Assembly: GCF_003324565.1 (NCBI RefSeq)
Contig: NZ_QOLA01000002.1
Coordinates: 806,001-870,000, forward strand
Reading direction: 5' to 3'
Length of the DNA: 64,000 nt
Source of the DNA: Streptomyces sp. SDr-06
GTDB lineage: Bacteria > Actinomycetota > Actinomycetes > Streptomycetales > Streptomycetaceae
The translations under genes were made by a program, and so were the position numbers. The notes below the pieces were generated by a model, which was given only the letters and a program-made list of their open reading frames with translations, made no database searches and had not been told where the DNA came from. Below are positions 1 through 8,889 of this stretch, piece after piece (the first letter of the stretch is position 1; each line of letters begins with the position of its first letter).

Positions 1-1
1 C

Positions 2-379
2 ATCGCGATCGGCGCGGCCTTCCAGGTGGGCGCGGGCATGGGCGCCGCCGTGGCGCTCGCCGTCATCACCCACGACTTCGCCGACGGCTTCAACACGTAC
101 ACGATCACCAGCCTGTACGGGAACGAGAGGCGCAAGGCGGTGGCGATGCTGTTCGCCGACGCGCTGGCCCCGATGGTGGGGGCCGCGTCGACCCTGCTGT
201 TCACTCTTCCGGAGCAGCTGCTCGGCAGCTATCTGGGCTTCTTCGGCGGCGTGCTCCTGTACCTGGCCGCCGCCGAGATCCTCCCCGAGGCCCACCACGA
301 GCACCCCGCCCTGTCGACGCTGCTGTTCACCGTCGCGGGCGTGGGGTTCATCTGGCTGGTGGTGGGCTTCGCCGGGTGA
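2..379 (+). CDS. ZIP family metal transporter (3' part only)
   Basis: This is the C-terminal part of a ZIP-type divalent metal (zinc/iron) importer in the cytoplasmic membrane; the start lies before the window. The reading frame is open from base 2 and ends in TGA at 377-379. The visible part is strongly hydrophobic, with about three to four membrane segments. It has the ZIP signature HDFADGFNT and, further on, EILPEAHHEHP, where the acidic and histidine residues resemble the metal-binding helix pair of the family. It converges on cobB with only 5 bases between the two stops. The metal cannot be told from this fragment. Confidence 0.85.
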   Translation: MAIGAAFQVGAGMGAAVALAVITHDFADGFNTYTITSLYGNERRKAVAMLFADALAPMVGAASTLLFTLPEQLLGSYLGFFGGVLLYLAAAEILPEAHHEHPALSTLLFTVAGVGFIWLVVGFAG

Positions 380-384
380 GCAGG

Positions 385-1746
385 TCATCGCGCGCAGGCC
401 CCGGCGAACCTGACGGCCACCTCGGGGCGGGCCGCCCAGTGCGTGTGCAGATAGCTGGCGTGCACGCCGTCCTGGACGAAGCCCTCGACGCGGCGCTCCG
501 GGTGCACGATGCCCCACGCGGGCTCGGCGCCCGCGCCCGGCTCGATGACGGTGCGGTGGAACTCGTGCCCGCGCAGCCTCGTCCCGGCGGCGGCCAGGCT
601 GTTGTCCCGCACGGCCACGGCCTCCCGGTACCCCAGGGTGAGCCGCCCCGACATCCGGGCGTCGGCGTCGAGCACCCCGCACATGGGCTGCCCGTCCAGG
701 GACCGCGCGAGGTAGAGCAGCCCCGCGCATTCGGCGGCCACGGGCGCCCCCGAGTGGGCGAGCCCGGCGACGGCCTTGCGCAGCGGTTCGTTGGCCGACA
801 GTTCGGCCGCGTACACCTCGGGGAACCCGCCGCCTATCACCAATCCGCTGGTGCCGAGCGGGAGTTGCTCGTCCCTGAGCGGGTCGAAGGTGACCACCTC
901 CGCGCCCGCCGCGGTGAGCAGTTCGGTGTGCTCGGCGTAGGAGAAGGTGAACGCGGAGCCGCCGGCGACGGCGATCACGGGCCGCCGCCCGGAGCGGGGG
1001 CCCGGGGCGGGGCGGGGTGATTCCACGGCCGGGTTCCACGGCTCGCCGTCCAGCCGCGGCGCGCTGCGAGCCAAGGCCAGGAGCCCGGGCAGATCGCACC
1101 CCGCCCGCACCTGCTCGCCCATCGCCGCCACCGCGTCCACCGCGTCCGACCGGCGCTCCGCGACCGGGACCAGACCCAGGTGGCGGGAGGGGGTGTCGAC
1201 CTGGGGGGCGCGGCGCAGGGCGCCGAGGACGGGGACGCCCACGTCCTCCATCGCCTCGCGCAGCAGCGCCTCGTGCCGGTCCGAGCCGACCTTGTTGAGG
1301 ATCACGCCGCCGATCCGTACCTCGGGGTCCCAGGACGCGAAGCCGTGCACCAGCGCGGCCACCGACCGCGACTGCGACGAGGCGTCCACGACGAGCACCA
1401 CCGGGGCCCGCAGAAGCTTGGACACCTGGGCGGTGGAGGCGAGCTCGCCGAGCCCGCTCGCCCCGTCGTACAGGCCCATCACGCCCTCGACCACGGCGAG
1501 GTCGCAGCCGCGCGCGCCGTGCGCGAACAGCGGGGCCACCAGATCGGTTCCGCACATGTACGCGTCGAGGTTGCGGCCGGGCCGCCCGGTCGCGAGCGCG
1601 TGGTACCCGGGGTCGATGTAGTCGGGGCCCACCTTGTGCGGGGACACGGCGAGCCCCGATCGCGCGAACGCGGCCATCAGACCGGTCGCGACGGTGGTCT
1701 TGCCGCTGCCCGACGCGGGGGCGGCGATGACGAGACGTGCTACCAC
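385..1746 (-). CDS. cobB: cobyrinic acid a,c-diamide synthase CobB
   Basis: Glutamine- and ATP-dependent amidase of adenosylcobalamin synthesis; the family amidates the a and c side chains of (hydrogeno)byrinic or cobyrinic acid. The 453-aa product has an N-terminal ATPase domain with P-loop APASGSGKTT, and a C-terminal class I-like glutamine amidotransferase domain with the nucleophile motif AECAGLLYL and a late HEFH. The frame stays open upstream to 2160, but the family's N-terminus (VVARLVIAAP) begins at the GTG at 1746, which overlaps the stop of cobO. That overlap points to translational coupling. Length is normal for CobB. It is the last gene of the leftward cob operon seen here. Confidence 0.92.
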   Translation of the reverse strand: MVARLVIAAPASGSGKTTVATGLMAAFARSGLAVSPHKVGPDYIDPGYHALATGRPGRNLDAYMCGTDLVAPLFAHGARGCDLAVVEGVMGLYDGASGLGELASTAQVSKLLRAPVVLVVDASSQSRSVAALVHGFASWDPEVRIGGVILNKVGSDRHEALLREAMEDVGVPVLGALRRAPQVDTPSRHLGLVPVAERRSDAVDAVAAMGEQVRAGCDLPGLLALARSAPRLDGEPWNPAVESPRPAPGPRSGRRPVIAVAGGSAFTFSYAEHTELLTAAGAEVVTFDPLRDEQLPLGTSGLVIGGGFPEVYAAELSANEPLRKAVAGLAHSGAPVAAECAGLLYLARSLDGQPMCGVLDADARMSGRLTLGYREAVAVRDNSLAAAGTRLRGHEFHRTVIEPGAGAEPAWGIVHPERRVEGFVQDGVHASYLHTHWAARPEVAVRFAGACAR

Positions 1747-2348
1747 TCGATGCCCCGCTGGCCCTTCTGACCGGCGTCCATCGGGTGCTTGACCTTGGAC
1801 ATGTCCGTCACCAGGTCCGCGAACTCCACGAGCTGCTCTGGCGCGTTGCGGCCGGTGATGACCACGTGCTGGGTGCCCGGCCGGTCGCGCAGCACCGAGA
1901 CGACCTCGTCCACGTCGACCCAGCCCCAGTGCAGCAGGTAGGCGAACTCGTCGAGCACGTAGAACTTGTACGTCTCGGCGGCCAGGTCGCGCTTGACCTG
2001 CTCCCAGCCCTCGCGGGCCTTCTCCTCGTGGGTCGGCTCGCCCTCGGCGGTCTCGCGCTGGATCCAGGACCAGCCCTCGCCCATCTTGTGCCAGTCGACC
2101 CGGCCGCCCTCGCCGGACGCCCCGAGCACCTTCAGCGCGTTCTCCTCGCCGACCTTCCACTTCGCCGACTTCACGAACTGGAACACCCCGACCGGCCAGC
2201 CCTGGTTCCAGGCGCGCAGCGCCATCCCGAACGCGGCCGTCGACTTCCCCTTCCCGACGCCGGTGTGCACCATCACCAGGTGCCTGTTACGGCGCTGACG
2301 GGTCGTCAGACCGTCCTCGGGTACGACACTGACCTGTCCCTGCGGCAT
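1740..2348 (-). CDS. cobO: cob(I)yrinic acid a,c-diamide adenosyltransferase
   Basis: Transfers the 5'-deoxyadenosyl group of ATP to Co(I) of the corrinoid, giving the adenosylated intermediate (BtuR/CobO/CobP family). The 202-aa protein carries the P-loop variant GVGKGKST near residue 31, followed by FQFVKSAKWKVGEE and the VLDEF acidic motif typical of this family. Its ATG shares one base with the upstream chelatase stop (TAATG), and its own stop overlaps the cobB start, so the three genes form one translationally coupled unit. Cytosolic enzyme. Confidence 0.93.
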   Translation of the reverse strand: MPQGQVSVVPEDGLTTRQRRNRHLVMVHTGVGKGKSTAAFGMALRAWNQGWPVGVFQFVKSAKWKVGEENALKVLGASGEGGRVDWHKMGEGWSWIQRETAEGEPTHEEKAREGWEQVKRDLAAETYKFYVLDEFAYLLHWGWVDVDEVVSVLRDRPGTQHVVITGRNAPEQLVEFADLVTDMSKVKHPMDAGQKGQRGIEW

Positions 2349-4366
2349 TAAGCGGCCCTCCTCGAAGTTCCCTGAACGTCCTTGACGAGACCGGCGATCG
2401 TGTCCGCCCGCAGCTCGTCCAGCGTGACGGCGCTGCCGCCGAGTTCGCGCGCCAGCTCCCCGGCGAGCCCCAGCCGCACCATGCCCGACTCGCAGTCCAC
2501 GACGACCGACGCGGTGCCCTCGGCCGCGTGCAGCCGGGCCGAACGCCCGGCGAGCGCCACCGGGTCGGGGCCGCCCGTCGCCCGGCCGTCGGTGACCACC
2601 ACGAGCAGCGGCCGCCGCGAGGGATCGCGCAACCGCTCCACGCGCAGCACGTCATGGGCCTTGAGGAGCCCGGCCGCGAGCGGGGTGCGCCCGCCGGTCG
2701 GCAGCGATTCGAGCCGGGCCGCGGCCGCGTCCACCGACGAGGTGGGCGGCAGCGCGACCTCGGCCTCCTTGCCGCGGAAGGTGATCAGACCGACCTTGTC
2801 GCGGCGCTGGTAGGCGTCGAGGAGCAGCGAGAGCACCGCGCCCTTGACCGCGCTCATCCGCTGCCGGGCCGCCATCGACCCGGAGGCGTCCACCACGAAG
2901 AGCACGAGGTTGCCCTCGCGGCCCTCGCGGGTGGCCTGGCGCAGGTCGTCACGGCGTACGACGAGGCCGCGGCCCGAGCGGCCGCGCGCCCGCTGGTGCG
3001 GCGCCGCGGCCTGCACGGTCGCCGTCAGGTGCAGCTTGGTGAGCGCTCCTTCGGGGCGGCGCGAACCGGTCGTGCGGCCGTGGTCGGTGCGGGCCCGTGA
3101 GCGGCGGCCCGCGGCCCCCTCACCGAGCCCCGGCACGCTCAGCATCTTCGTACGGAACGGCTCGGCGGCCTTCACCGCGGCCCGCTCACCGGGACCGCTC
3201 GGCGCGGGGGCGGCGGGCGGCTCCGGGGCTTCGGAGGTGTCCGGGGTCTCGGGGGACTCGGCCGGGCTCTCGGGGGAGTCGCCCTGCGGCGGCACTCCGC
3301 CGCCCCCGCCGGGGCCCTCGGGGCCGGGGTCCGGATCGTCGTCGCCCCGGTCCTCGTCCTGGAACTGCTCAAGGGTCTCGTCGAGCTTGTCCTGGTCGAG
3401 GCCGGGCGCGTCGAAGGGGTTGCGCCGACGCCGGTGCGGCAGCGCGAGCAGCGCGGCCTGGCGGACGTCCTCGGACGTCACCTCCGTGCGCCCCGCCCAG
3501 GCGGCGAGCGCGGTGGCCGTGCGCGCCATCACGATGTCGGCGCGCATGCCGTCCACCTCGAACGCGGCGCAGGTGGCCGCGATCTGGAGCAGCACCGCGT
3601 CGCCGAGCACCACGGAGGGGAGCAACTCCCTTGCCGCCACGATCCGTTGGCGCAGTGCGCCCTCCTCGTCGGCCCAGCGCGCGGCGAAGGCGGCCGGGTC
3701 GTCGTCGTACGCGAGGCGGCGGCGCACCACCTCGACGCGCTGCTCGGGCTCGCGGGAGGCCGCGACCTCGACGGTCAGGCCGAACCGGTCGAGCAACTGC
3801 GGCCGCAGCTCGCCCTCTTCGGGGTTCATCGTGCCGACCAGGAGGAACCGGGCGGCGTGCCGCACCGAGACGCCTTCGCGCTCGACGTAGGAGGACCCCA
3901 TGGCGGCGGCGTCGAGCAGCAGGTCGATGAGGTGGTCGTGCAGCAGGTTGACCTCGTCGACGTACAGGATGCCGCGGTGCGCGTCCGCGAGCAGGCCCGG
4001 CTCGAAGGCCTTCACGCCCTCGCCGAGGGCCCGTTCGATGTCGAGGGCGCCCACCAGGCGGTCCTCGGAGGCGCCGACCGGGAGCTCGACCATGCGGGCC
4101 GCGCGGGCAGCACCCGGTCCGCTCTCGTGCGGGCCGTCCGGGCACCGCGGGTCGGGTGCGGCCGGGTCGCAGCTGAAGCGGCAGCCCGCCACGACCGCCA
4201 CCTCGGGCAGCAGATCCGCGAGCGCGCGTACGGCGGTGCTCTTCGCGGTGCCCTTCTCGCCCCGGACGAGGACACCGCCCACCGCCGGGCTGACGGCGTT
4301 CAGGAGCAGCGCGAGGCGCAGGTCGTCCATGCCGACGACGGCGGTGAACGGATACCGGGTGCTCAT
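2348..4366 (-). CDS. putative cobaltochelatase, ChlI-ChlD-type AAA+/VWA fusion
   Basis: A 672-aa fusion that resembles both small subunits of magnesium/cobalt chelatase. The N-terminal half is an AAA+ ATPase (P-loop GEKGTAKST near residue 37, then YVDEVNLL and GTMNPEEGELRPQLLDRFG). A proline/acidic linker follows, and the C-terminal third is a von Willebrand A domain with the MIDAS motif DASGS. In B12 synthesis such subunits pair with CobN to insert cobalt. No cobN is visible in this window, so the large subunit must be elsewhere. Its position directly before cobO supports cobalt rather than magnesium chelation. Confidence 0.85.
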   Translation of the reverse strand: MSTRYPFTAVVGMDDLRLALLLNAVSPAVGGVLVRGEKGTAKSTAVRALADLLPEVAVVAGCRFSCDPAAPDPRCPDGPHESGPGAARAARMVELPVGASEDRLVGALDIERALGEGVKAFEPGLLADAHRGILYVDEVNLLHDHLIDLLLDAAAMGSSYVEREGVSVRHAARFLLVGTMNPEEGELRPQLLDRFGLTVEVAASREPEQRVEVVRRRLAYDDDPAAFAARWADEEGALRQRIVAARELLPSVVLGDAVLLQIAATCAAFEVDGMRADIVMARTATALAAWAGRTEVTSEDVRQAALLALPHRRRRNPFDAPGLDQDKLDETLEQFQDEDRGDDDPDPGPEGPGGGGGVPPQGDSPESPAESPETPDTSEAPEPPAAPAPSGPGERAAVKAAEPFRTKMLSVPGLGEGAAGRRSRARTDHGRTTGSRRPEGALTKLHLTATVQAAAPHQRARGRSGRGLVVRRDDLRQATREGREGNLVLFVVDASGSMAARQRMSAVKGAVLSLLLDAYQRRDKVGLITFRGKEAEVALPPTSSVDAAAARLESLPTGGRTPLAAGLLKAHDVLRVERLRDPSRRPLLVVVTDGRATGGPDPVALAGRSARLHAAEGTASVVVDCESGMVRLGLAGELARELGGSAVTLDELRADTIAGLVKDVQGTSRRAA

Positions 4367-4418
4367 GTGCCGATCTCTCCTTCGAGTAGTGCTGTACGCC
4401 GCGGGCTCGCCGGGGTGG

Positions 4419-5960
4419 TCACGACGCCCCCGGCGGGATGAAGGGCAGCCCGGCGGGCGGGCCCTGCTCGATCAGCCGCAACAGGGCGTCGGTGTCCGCG
4501 TGTTCTTCGATCAGGTCGCCGAGCCGGTCCAGCTGCTCCTCGCGCAGCGCCCCGAACGAGGTGTCCGGCGCGGGCACGAACCGTCGGCCCGAGGCCCGGG
4601 CGACCTGTGCGAGGAAGCGGCGCCGGAACCCGTCGCTCTCCAGGGAGCCGTGCCAGTGCGTGCCCCACACCGCACCGACGCGGCAGCCGTCCAGGAACGG
4701 CTCCCCGCCCAGGACTTCGGCCACGCCGTGGTGGATCTCGTACCCCTCGACGGGCTCGCCGAGAGCGGCGCCGACGGGCCGGGCCAGGGTCTTGTCGGCG
4801 GCGAACCGCACCCGGACCGGCAGCAGTCCGAGGCCGGGCACCGAGCCCGCCCTCGACTCGACGTCGTCCTCGATGTGCTCGCCGAGCAGTTGGAAGCCGC
4901 CGCAGATGCCGAGCACCGGACGGCCCGCGGCGGCCCGGCGCGCCAGCTCGGCCGCGAGGCCGCGCTCGCGCAGCCACTCCAGGGCGCGCACCGTGCCGCG
5001 CGTGCCCGGCACCACCACGAGGTCGGCGTCGGCGAGCTCCTCGGGCCGGTCCACGAAGCGGACGACCACGCCGGGTTCGGCCGCGAGCGCGTCCACGTCG
5101 GTGAAGTTGGACATCAGCGGCACCGCGCACACCGCGACCCGCAGCACGTCCTCGCCGACCGGCGGCGCCACCACGGACTCGCGCACCGCGCCGCGCATCG
5201 ACACCCGGAGTCCGTCCTCCTCGTCGATGCCGAGGCCGTGGGCGTACGGCAGGATGCCGTAGGTGTGCCGGCCGGTCAGGCCGCGCAGCATCTCGATGCC
5301 GGGCTCCAGGAGCGACACGTCGCCGCGGAACTTGTTGACGACGTACCCGGCGACCAGCGCCTGGTCCTCGGGACTGAGCAGCGCCGTCGTCCCGAAGAAC
5401 GAGGCGAACACCCCGCCGCGGTCGATGTCGCCGACCACCACGACGGGCAGCCGGGCGGCCCGCGCGATGCCCATGTTGACGATGTCGGTGCGCCGCAGAT
5501 TGATCTCGGCCGGACTCCCGGCCCCCTCGCAGATCACGGCGTCATACGTGCCCCGGAGCTCCTCCAGGCACTCCAGGACGGTGCCGAGCAGCGCCTCCCG
5601 GCCGCCCCCGCGCAGCGCGGCGCCCGAGGACGGGTCCGCGGAGCCGAAGAACCCGCGGGCGCTCAGCTCGCCCACCGGCTTGCCCATGAGGACGACCTGG
5701 CTGGAGCGGTCGCTCCCGGGCTTGAGCAGCACCGGGTTCATGAGTGCCGTGGGCTCCACGCGCGCCGCCTGCGCCTGCATCGCCTGAGCCCGGCCGATCT
5801 CCGCGCCCTCGCGCGTGACGAACGAGTTCAGCGACATGTTCTGGCCCTTGAACGGCGCGACCTTGACGCCCTGCCGGACCAGCCAGCGGCAGATCCCGGC
5901 CGTGACGACGCTCTTGCCCGCGTCCGAGGTCGTGCCCGCGATCAGCAGCCCGCCACCCAT
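4419..5960 (-). CDS. cobQ: cobyric acid synthase CobQ
   Basis: Amidates the four remaining carboxylates (b, d, e, g) of adenosylcobyrinic acid a,c-diamide, using glutamine and ATP. The 513-aa product begins [14 protein letters not shown] (P-loop-like ATPase domain). It has the C-terminal glutamine amidotransferase nucleophile motif [10 protein letters not shown] and the downstream histidine in [10 protein letters not shown]. The frame is open far upstream, but the ATG at 5960 fits the family's N-terminus exactly and lies inside the end of cobD (19-bp overlap). Length is normal for CobQ/CbiP. A 52-bp gap separates it from the chelatase gene. Confidence 0.93.
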   Translation of the reverse strand: MGGGLLIAGTTSDAGKSVVTAGICRWLVRQGVKVAPFKGQNMSLNSFVTREGAEIGRAQAMQAQAARVEPTALMNPVLLKPGSDRSSQVVLMGKPVGELSARGFFGSADPSSGAALRGGGREALLGTVLECLEELRGTYDAVICEGAGSPAEINLRRTDIVNMGIARAARLPVVVVGDIDRGGVFASFFGTTALLSPEDQALVAGYVVNKFRGDVSLLEPGIEMLRGLTGRHTYGILPYAHGLGIDEEDGLRVSMRGAVRESVVAPPVGEDVLRVAVCAVPLMSNFTDVDALAAEPGVVVRFVDRPEELADADLVVVPGTRGTVRALEWLRERGLAAELARRAAAGRPVLGICGGFQLLGEHIEDDVESRAGSVPGLGLLPVRVRFAADKTLARPVGAALGEPVEGYEIHHGVAEVLGGEPFLDGCRVGAVWGTHWHGSLESDGFRRRFLAQVARASGRRFVPAPDTSFGALREEQLDRLGDLIEEHADTDALLRLIEQGPPAGLPFIPPGAS

Positions 5961-6898
5961 GTACGTCCCTTCCTCACAGCGGCCCTCGCGGCGACGGCGG
6001 TGGCCAGCGTCAGCCAGCCCACCGTGCGCGAGAGCCGTACCGCCCGTTCGATGTCGGCGACTTCGACGGCCCGCCCGGGGCCGTTCAGGACCGGCCGGTG
6101 CTCGACGCGTCCGGCGTAGGAGAGCGTGCCGCCCAGGCGGACGCCGAGGGCGCCCGCGAACGCCGCCTCGACGGGGCCCGCGTTGGGGCTCGGGTGCTTG
6201 GCGGCATCCGCCCGCCAGGCCCGGACCGCGCCCTTGGTGTCCGGGCCGGCCAGGGCCGCGAGCACGGCGGTGAGCCGGGCGCCCGGCCAGCCCGCCACGT
6301 CGTCCAGGCGCGCCGAGGCCCAGCCGTATCTGCGGTACCTGGCCGACTTGTGCCCGACCATCGCGTCCAGCGTGTTGACGGCCCGGAAGCCCACGAGCCC
6401 CGGCACCCCCGCGAACGCGCCCCACACCAGGGCGCCCACGACCGCGTCGGAGGTGTTCTCGGCGACCGACTCGACGACGGCCCGTGCGATGCCGTCGGCG
6501 TCCAGGGACTGCGGGTCGCGCCCGCACAGGTGGGGGAGGCGCTCCCGGGCGACTTCCACGTCGCCCGCGGCGAGCGCGCCGCCGATGGCCCGCGCCTCGC
6601 GGCCGAGCGAGGTGCCGCCCACCACGGTCCAGGTGGCGGCGGCGGTCAGCGCGACGGACGCGGCCGGCCGGTTCCGTGCGGCGCGGGAGAGGAGAGCCGC
6701 AACGCCCGCGGCGCCGCCCGCGCACAGCAGGGTGTGCAGCGCGCCCCGGCCGCGGTGGTCGCGCCACAGGACGCGCTCGACGGCGCCGGCCGCGCGGCCG
6801 AACGCGGCGACCGGATGCCCGCGGCGTGGATCGCCGAGGAGGAGGTCGCCGAGGAGTCCGGCGGTGGCGCCGTAGGCGAAGGTGCGATCGGCCCGCAT
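5942..6898 (-). CDS. cobD: adenosylcobinamide-phosphate synthase CobD (CbiB)
   Basis: Membrane enzyme that attaches the aminopropanol arm to adenosylcobyric acid. The 318-aa protein has several hydrophobic segments and the family's conserved stretches GDPRRGHPV near residue 22, ESVAENTSD, and [14 protein letters not shown]. It is the first large gene of the leftward cob operon, directly downstream of the cobalamin riboswitch. The ATG at 6898 has only a weak ribosome site (GGCGGG), but the stop of an 18-codon ORF lies four bases upstream, so translation may be coupled to that leader ORF. Confidence 0.92.
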   Translation of the reverse strand: MRADRTFAYGATAGLLGDLLLGDPRRGHPVAAFGRAAGAVERVLWRDHRGRGALHTLLCAGGAAGVAALLSRAARNRPAASVALTAAATWTVVGGTSLGREARAIGGALAAGDVEVARERLPHLCGRDPQSLDADGIARAVVESVAENTSDAVVGALVWGAFAGVPGLVGFRAVNTLDAMVGHKSARYRRYGWASARLDDVAGWPGARLTAVLAALAGPDTKGAVRAWRADAAKHPSPNAGPVEAAFAGALGVRLGGTLSYAGRVEHRPVLNGPGRAVEVADIERAVRLSRTVGWLTLATAVAARAAVRKGRTWVAGC

Positions 6899-6902
6899 GC
6901 GG

Positions 6903-6959
6903 TCAGCCCGCCAGGGCGTCGCGGGAAGGGCCGGAGAGTCTCAACTGGCAGGCGCGCAT
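6903..6959 (-). CDS. possible 18-codon leader ORF between B12 riboswitch and cobD
   Basis: An ATG-started frame encodes an 18-residue peptide, MRACQLRLSGPSRDALAG, and stops four bases before the cobD ATG. A GAGGA sequence about nine bases upstream is a better ribosome site than the one in front of cobD. The peptide has no recognisable family. It may be a translated leader whose initiation is controlled by the riboswitch, or a chance frame. Only the sequence and its position support it. Confidence 0.35.
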   Translation of the reverse strand: MRACQLRLSGPSRDALAG

Positions 6960-6999
6960 GGCGGTATGTCCTCACTCAGGGTGTCCGCGCCCTGGTTCG

Positions 7000-7140
7000 A
7001 CGTGACCGGCGGTGAGAGTTCCTGGCTCACGGGGATCACTCCCCGCTGACAGTGGCGGGACCGCGCCGGATTCGCACCGGCTTCCTCTCCTGCCGCCGTA
7101 GCTGGCCGGTGCAGTCCACCACGCTGCGAGAACACCCGTC
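7000..7140 (-). promoter_or_regulatory. cobalamin (AdoCbl) riboswitch
   Basis: Read on the minus strand, the region contains the classical cobalamin riboswitch core: GGAAGCCGGTGCGAATCCGG, then GCGGTCCCGCCACTGTCAGC. A B12-box-like GAGCCAGGAACTC lies downstream, at about 7015-7030. It sits about 100 bases upstream of cobD and is expected to shut off the cob operon when adenosylcobalamin is plentiful. The limits are approximate because the outer helices were not folded. No T-rich terminator is evident, so control of translation initiation is more likely. Confidence 0.9.
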
Positions 7141-7236
7141 AACTTGCTGTTGACCTGCGGCGCGAGAGAGTGGGCGGTGCCACAGCGAACCGCCCCCCGG
7201 CACCGGCCGGAGGGCGGATCGGATGGTGCCCGTGGG

Positions 7237-7458
7237 TCAGGCGACGATCAGATAGATCCCGTACGCCACGGCCGCCGCGCAGAGCGCGAAGCAGGCGTAC
7301 GCGCCGGTGCGGGCCACGGCCACGTTGCCGCTGCCGGACGCCGCCGCCTCGCGCTTGCTGAGGCCGACGATGCCGAGGGTGAACAGGCCCACCAGGCCGA
7401 CGGTCACCGCGAGGCTGACGCCGAAGACGGAGCCGAGGGCTGCCCAGTCGATGTGCAT
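7237..7458 (-). CDS. small membrane protein next to Pit transporter
   Basis: A 73-aa protein of unknown function with two hydrophobic segments (about residues 7-33 and 50-72) separated by a short basic loop, SKREAAAS. It starts at ATG 7458 with AAGGAA as ribosome site, 32 bases downstream of the phosphate transporter stop, so the two are probably co-transcribed. It may be a partner or modulator of the transporter. That is inferred only from the linkage. Confidence 0.75.
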   Translation of the reverse strand: MHIDWAALGSVFGVSLAVTVGLVGLFTLGIVGLSKREAAASGSGNVAVARTGAYACFALCAAAVAYGIYLIVA

Positions 7459-7490
7459 GAGGATTCCTTAGCTGTGCCGGAGGACCGGGG

Positions 7491-8759
7491 TCAGACCGTC
7501 GCCGGGGTGGGCGGGTCGGCGGGGGTCACCGGAGCCGGGGCCTGGATCGTGGCCTTGAGCTCGGTGGCCGCGACGGCCGCGCCGGTCGGCGGCGGGGTGA
7601 CCGCGGCGATCGCGGTGGTGACGACACCGGCGGGCTCGGCCTCGGGGGCCGTGCCGATCTCGTCGGCGGTGACGTTGTGGCGGTCGACCGGCTGGCGGCG
7701 CGACAGCTTCCAGATGGTGCCGGAACCGGCGATCAGCAGGATGGCGACGGCGACGATGCCCCAGGTGCCCTGCTTGGTGAGGAACTCGGCGCCCGCGCCG
7801 ACCAGCGCGGCGGCCGGCAGCGTCAGGACCCAGGCGACGGCCATGCGGGTCGCGGTGGACCAGCGGACCACACCGCCCTTGCGGCCGAGGCCCGCGCCCA
7901 TGACGGAGCCCGAGCAGACCTGGGTGGTGGAGAGCGAGAAGCCGATGTGCGAGGAGGCCAGGATGACGGTGGCCGCACCGGTCTGGGCGGCGAAGCCCTG
8001 CGGCGGGCGGAGTTCGGTGAGGCCCTTGCCCATGGTGCGGATGATGCGCCAGCCGCCGATGTAGGTGCCCATCGCGATGGCCAGGCCGGCCGAGACGATG
8101 ACCCACAGCGGGGGGTTCGAGCCCGGGTGCAGCACGCCGCCGGTGACCAGGGCGAGGGTGATGATGCCCATCGTCTTCTGCGCGTCGTTGGTGCCGTGGG
8201 CGAGCGAGACGAGGCCGGCCGAGGCGATCTGGCCCGCGCGGTAGCCCTTGGCGGTGGCCTTCTCGTCGGTGTTCCGGTTGAGCCGGTACGTCAGCCGGGT
8301 GGCCAGCATCGCGGCGACGCCCGCGACGATCGGGGCGGCGACGGCGGGGAGCAGCACCTTGGTGACGACGGTGGAGCCGTTGACCGAGGACCAGCCGGCC
8401 GACATGACCGCGGCGCCGATGAGGCCGCCGAACAGGGCGTGCGAGGAGCTGGAGGGCAGCCCGAGCAGCCAGGTCAGCAGGTTCCAGAGGATGGCACCGA
8501 CGAGGGCCGCGAAGATGACCTCGGTTCTGATGCCCTTCTCGTTGATGATCCCGCCGGAGATCGTCTTGGCGACCTCCACCGACAGGAACGCGCCGACCAG
8601 ATTGAGCGCGGCGGACATGGCGACCGCCGTCTTGGGCTTCAGGGCGCCGGTCGAGATGGTGGTGGCCATCGCGTTGGCGGTGTCATGGAAACCGTTCGTG
8701 AAATCGAACACGAGAGCTGTCACGATCACCATCGCGAGCAGCAGCGTGATGTGTTCCAT
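7491..8759 (-). CDS. inorganic phosphate transporter, Pit family
   Basis: Low-affinity phosphate (metal-phosphate/proton) symporter of the cytoplasmic membrane, 422 aa with about ten hydrophobic segments. The duplicated PiT signature is visible: FDFTNGFHDTANAMAT near the N-terminus, and the related LAHGTNDAQKTMGI in the second half. The C-terminus is an Ala/Pro/Thr-rich tail of about 60 residues. A direct-repeat PHO box lies about 40-70 bases upstream of the start, so expression is probably under PhoP. It resembles the pitH genes of S. coelicolor. Confidence 0.92.
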   Translation of the reverse strand: MEHITLLLAMVIVTALVFDFTNGFHDTANAMATTISTGALKPKTAVAMSAALNLVGAFLSVEVAKTISGGIINEKGIRTEVIFAALVGAILWNLLTWLLGLPSSSSHALFGGLIGAAVMSAGWSSVNGSTVVTKVLLPAVAAPIVAGVAAMLATRLTYRLNRNTDEKATAKGYRAGQIASAGLVSLAHGTNDAQKTMGIITLALVTGGVLHPGSNPPLWVIVSAGLAIAMGTYIGGWRIIRTMGKGLTELRPPQGFAAQTGAATVILASSHIGFSLSTTQVCSGSVMGAGLGRKGGVVRWSTATRMAVAWVLTLPAAALVGAGAEFLTKQGTWGIVAVAILLIAGSGTIWKLSRRQPVDRHNVTADEIGTAPEAEPAGVVTTAIAAVTPPPTGAAVAATELKATIQAPAPVTPADPPTPATV

Positions 8760-8795
8760 TTACCCAGGCAATCGTTCGACGTCAGTGGCTGGACG

Positions 8796-8828
8796 AACGT
8801 AAGTAACCTGAGTGAACGGAAGATGAAC
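8796..8828 (-). promoter_or_regulatory. PHO box (PhoP direct repeats) upstream of the Pit gene
   Basis: On the minus strand three consecutive 11-base units can be read: GTTCATCTTCC (8828-8818), GTTCACTCAGG (8817-8807) and the weaker TTACTTACGTT (8806-8796). The first two share GTTCA in exact 11-base register, which is the Streptomyces PHO-box pattern bound by PhoP. The site ends 37 bases upstream of the pit start codon. Confidence 0.75.
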
Positions 8829-8889
8829 TGGGGCGGGCGTGATGGTGTCCGTGGCCACTTCTCGCCGCCCGCTGGGCCGACGGGCCCGT

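Noticed and set aside
7040..7080. tRNA-like T-arm (GATTCGCACCGG on the plus strand)
   Set aside because: The flanking bases form the cobalamin riboswitch on the other strand and no acceptor or anticodon arms are present. I found no convincing tRNA anywhere in the window.
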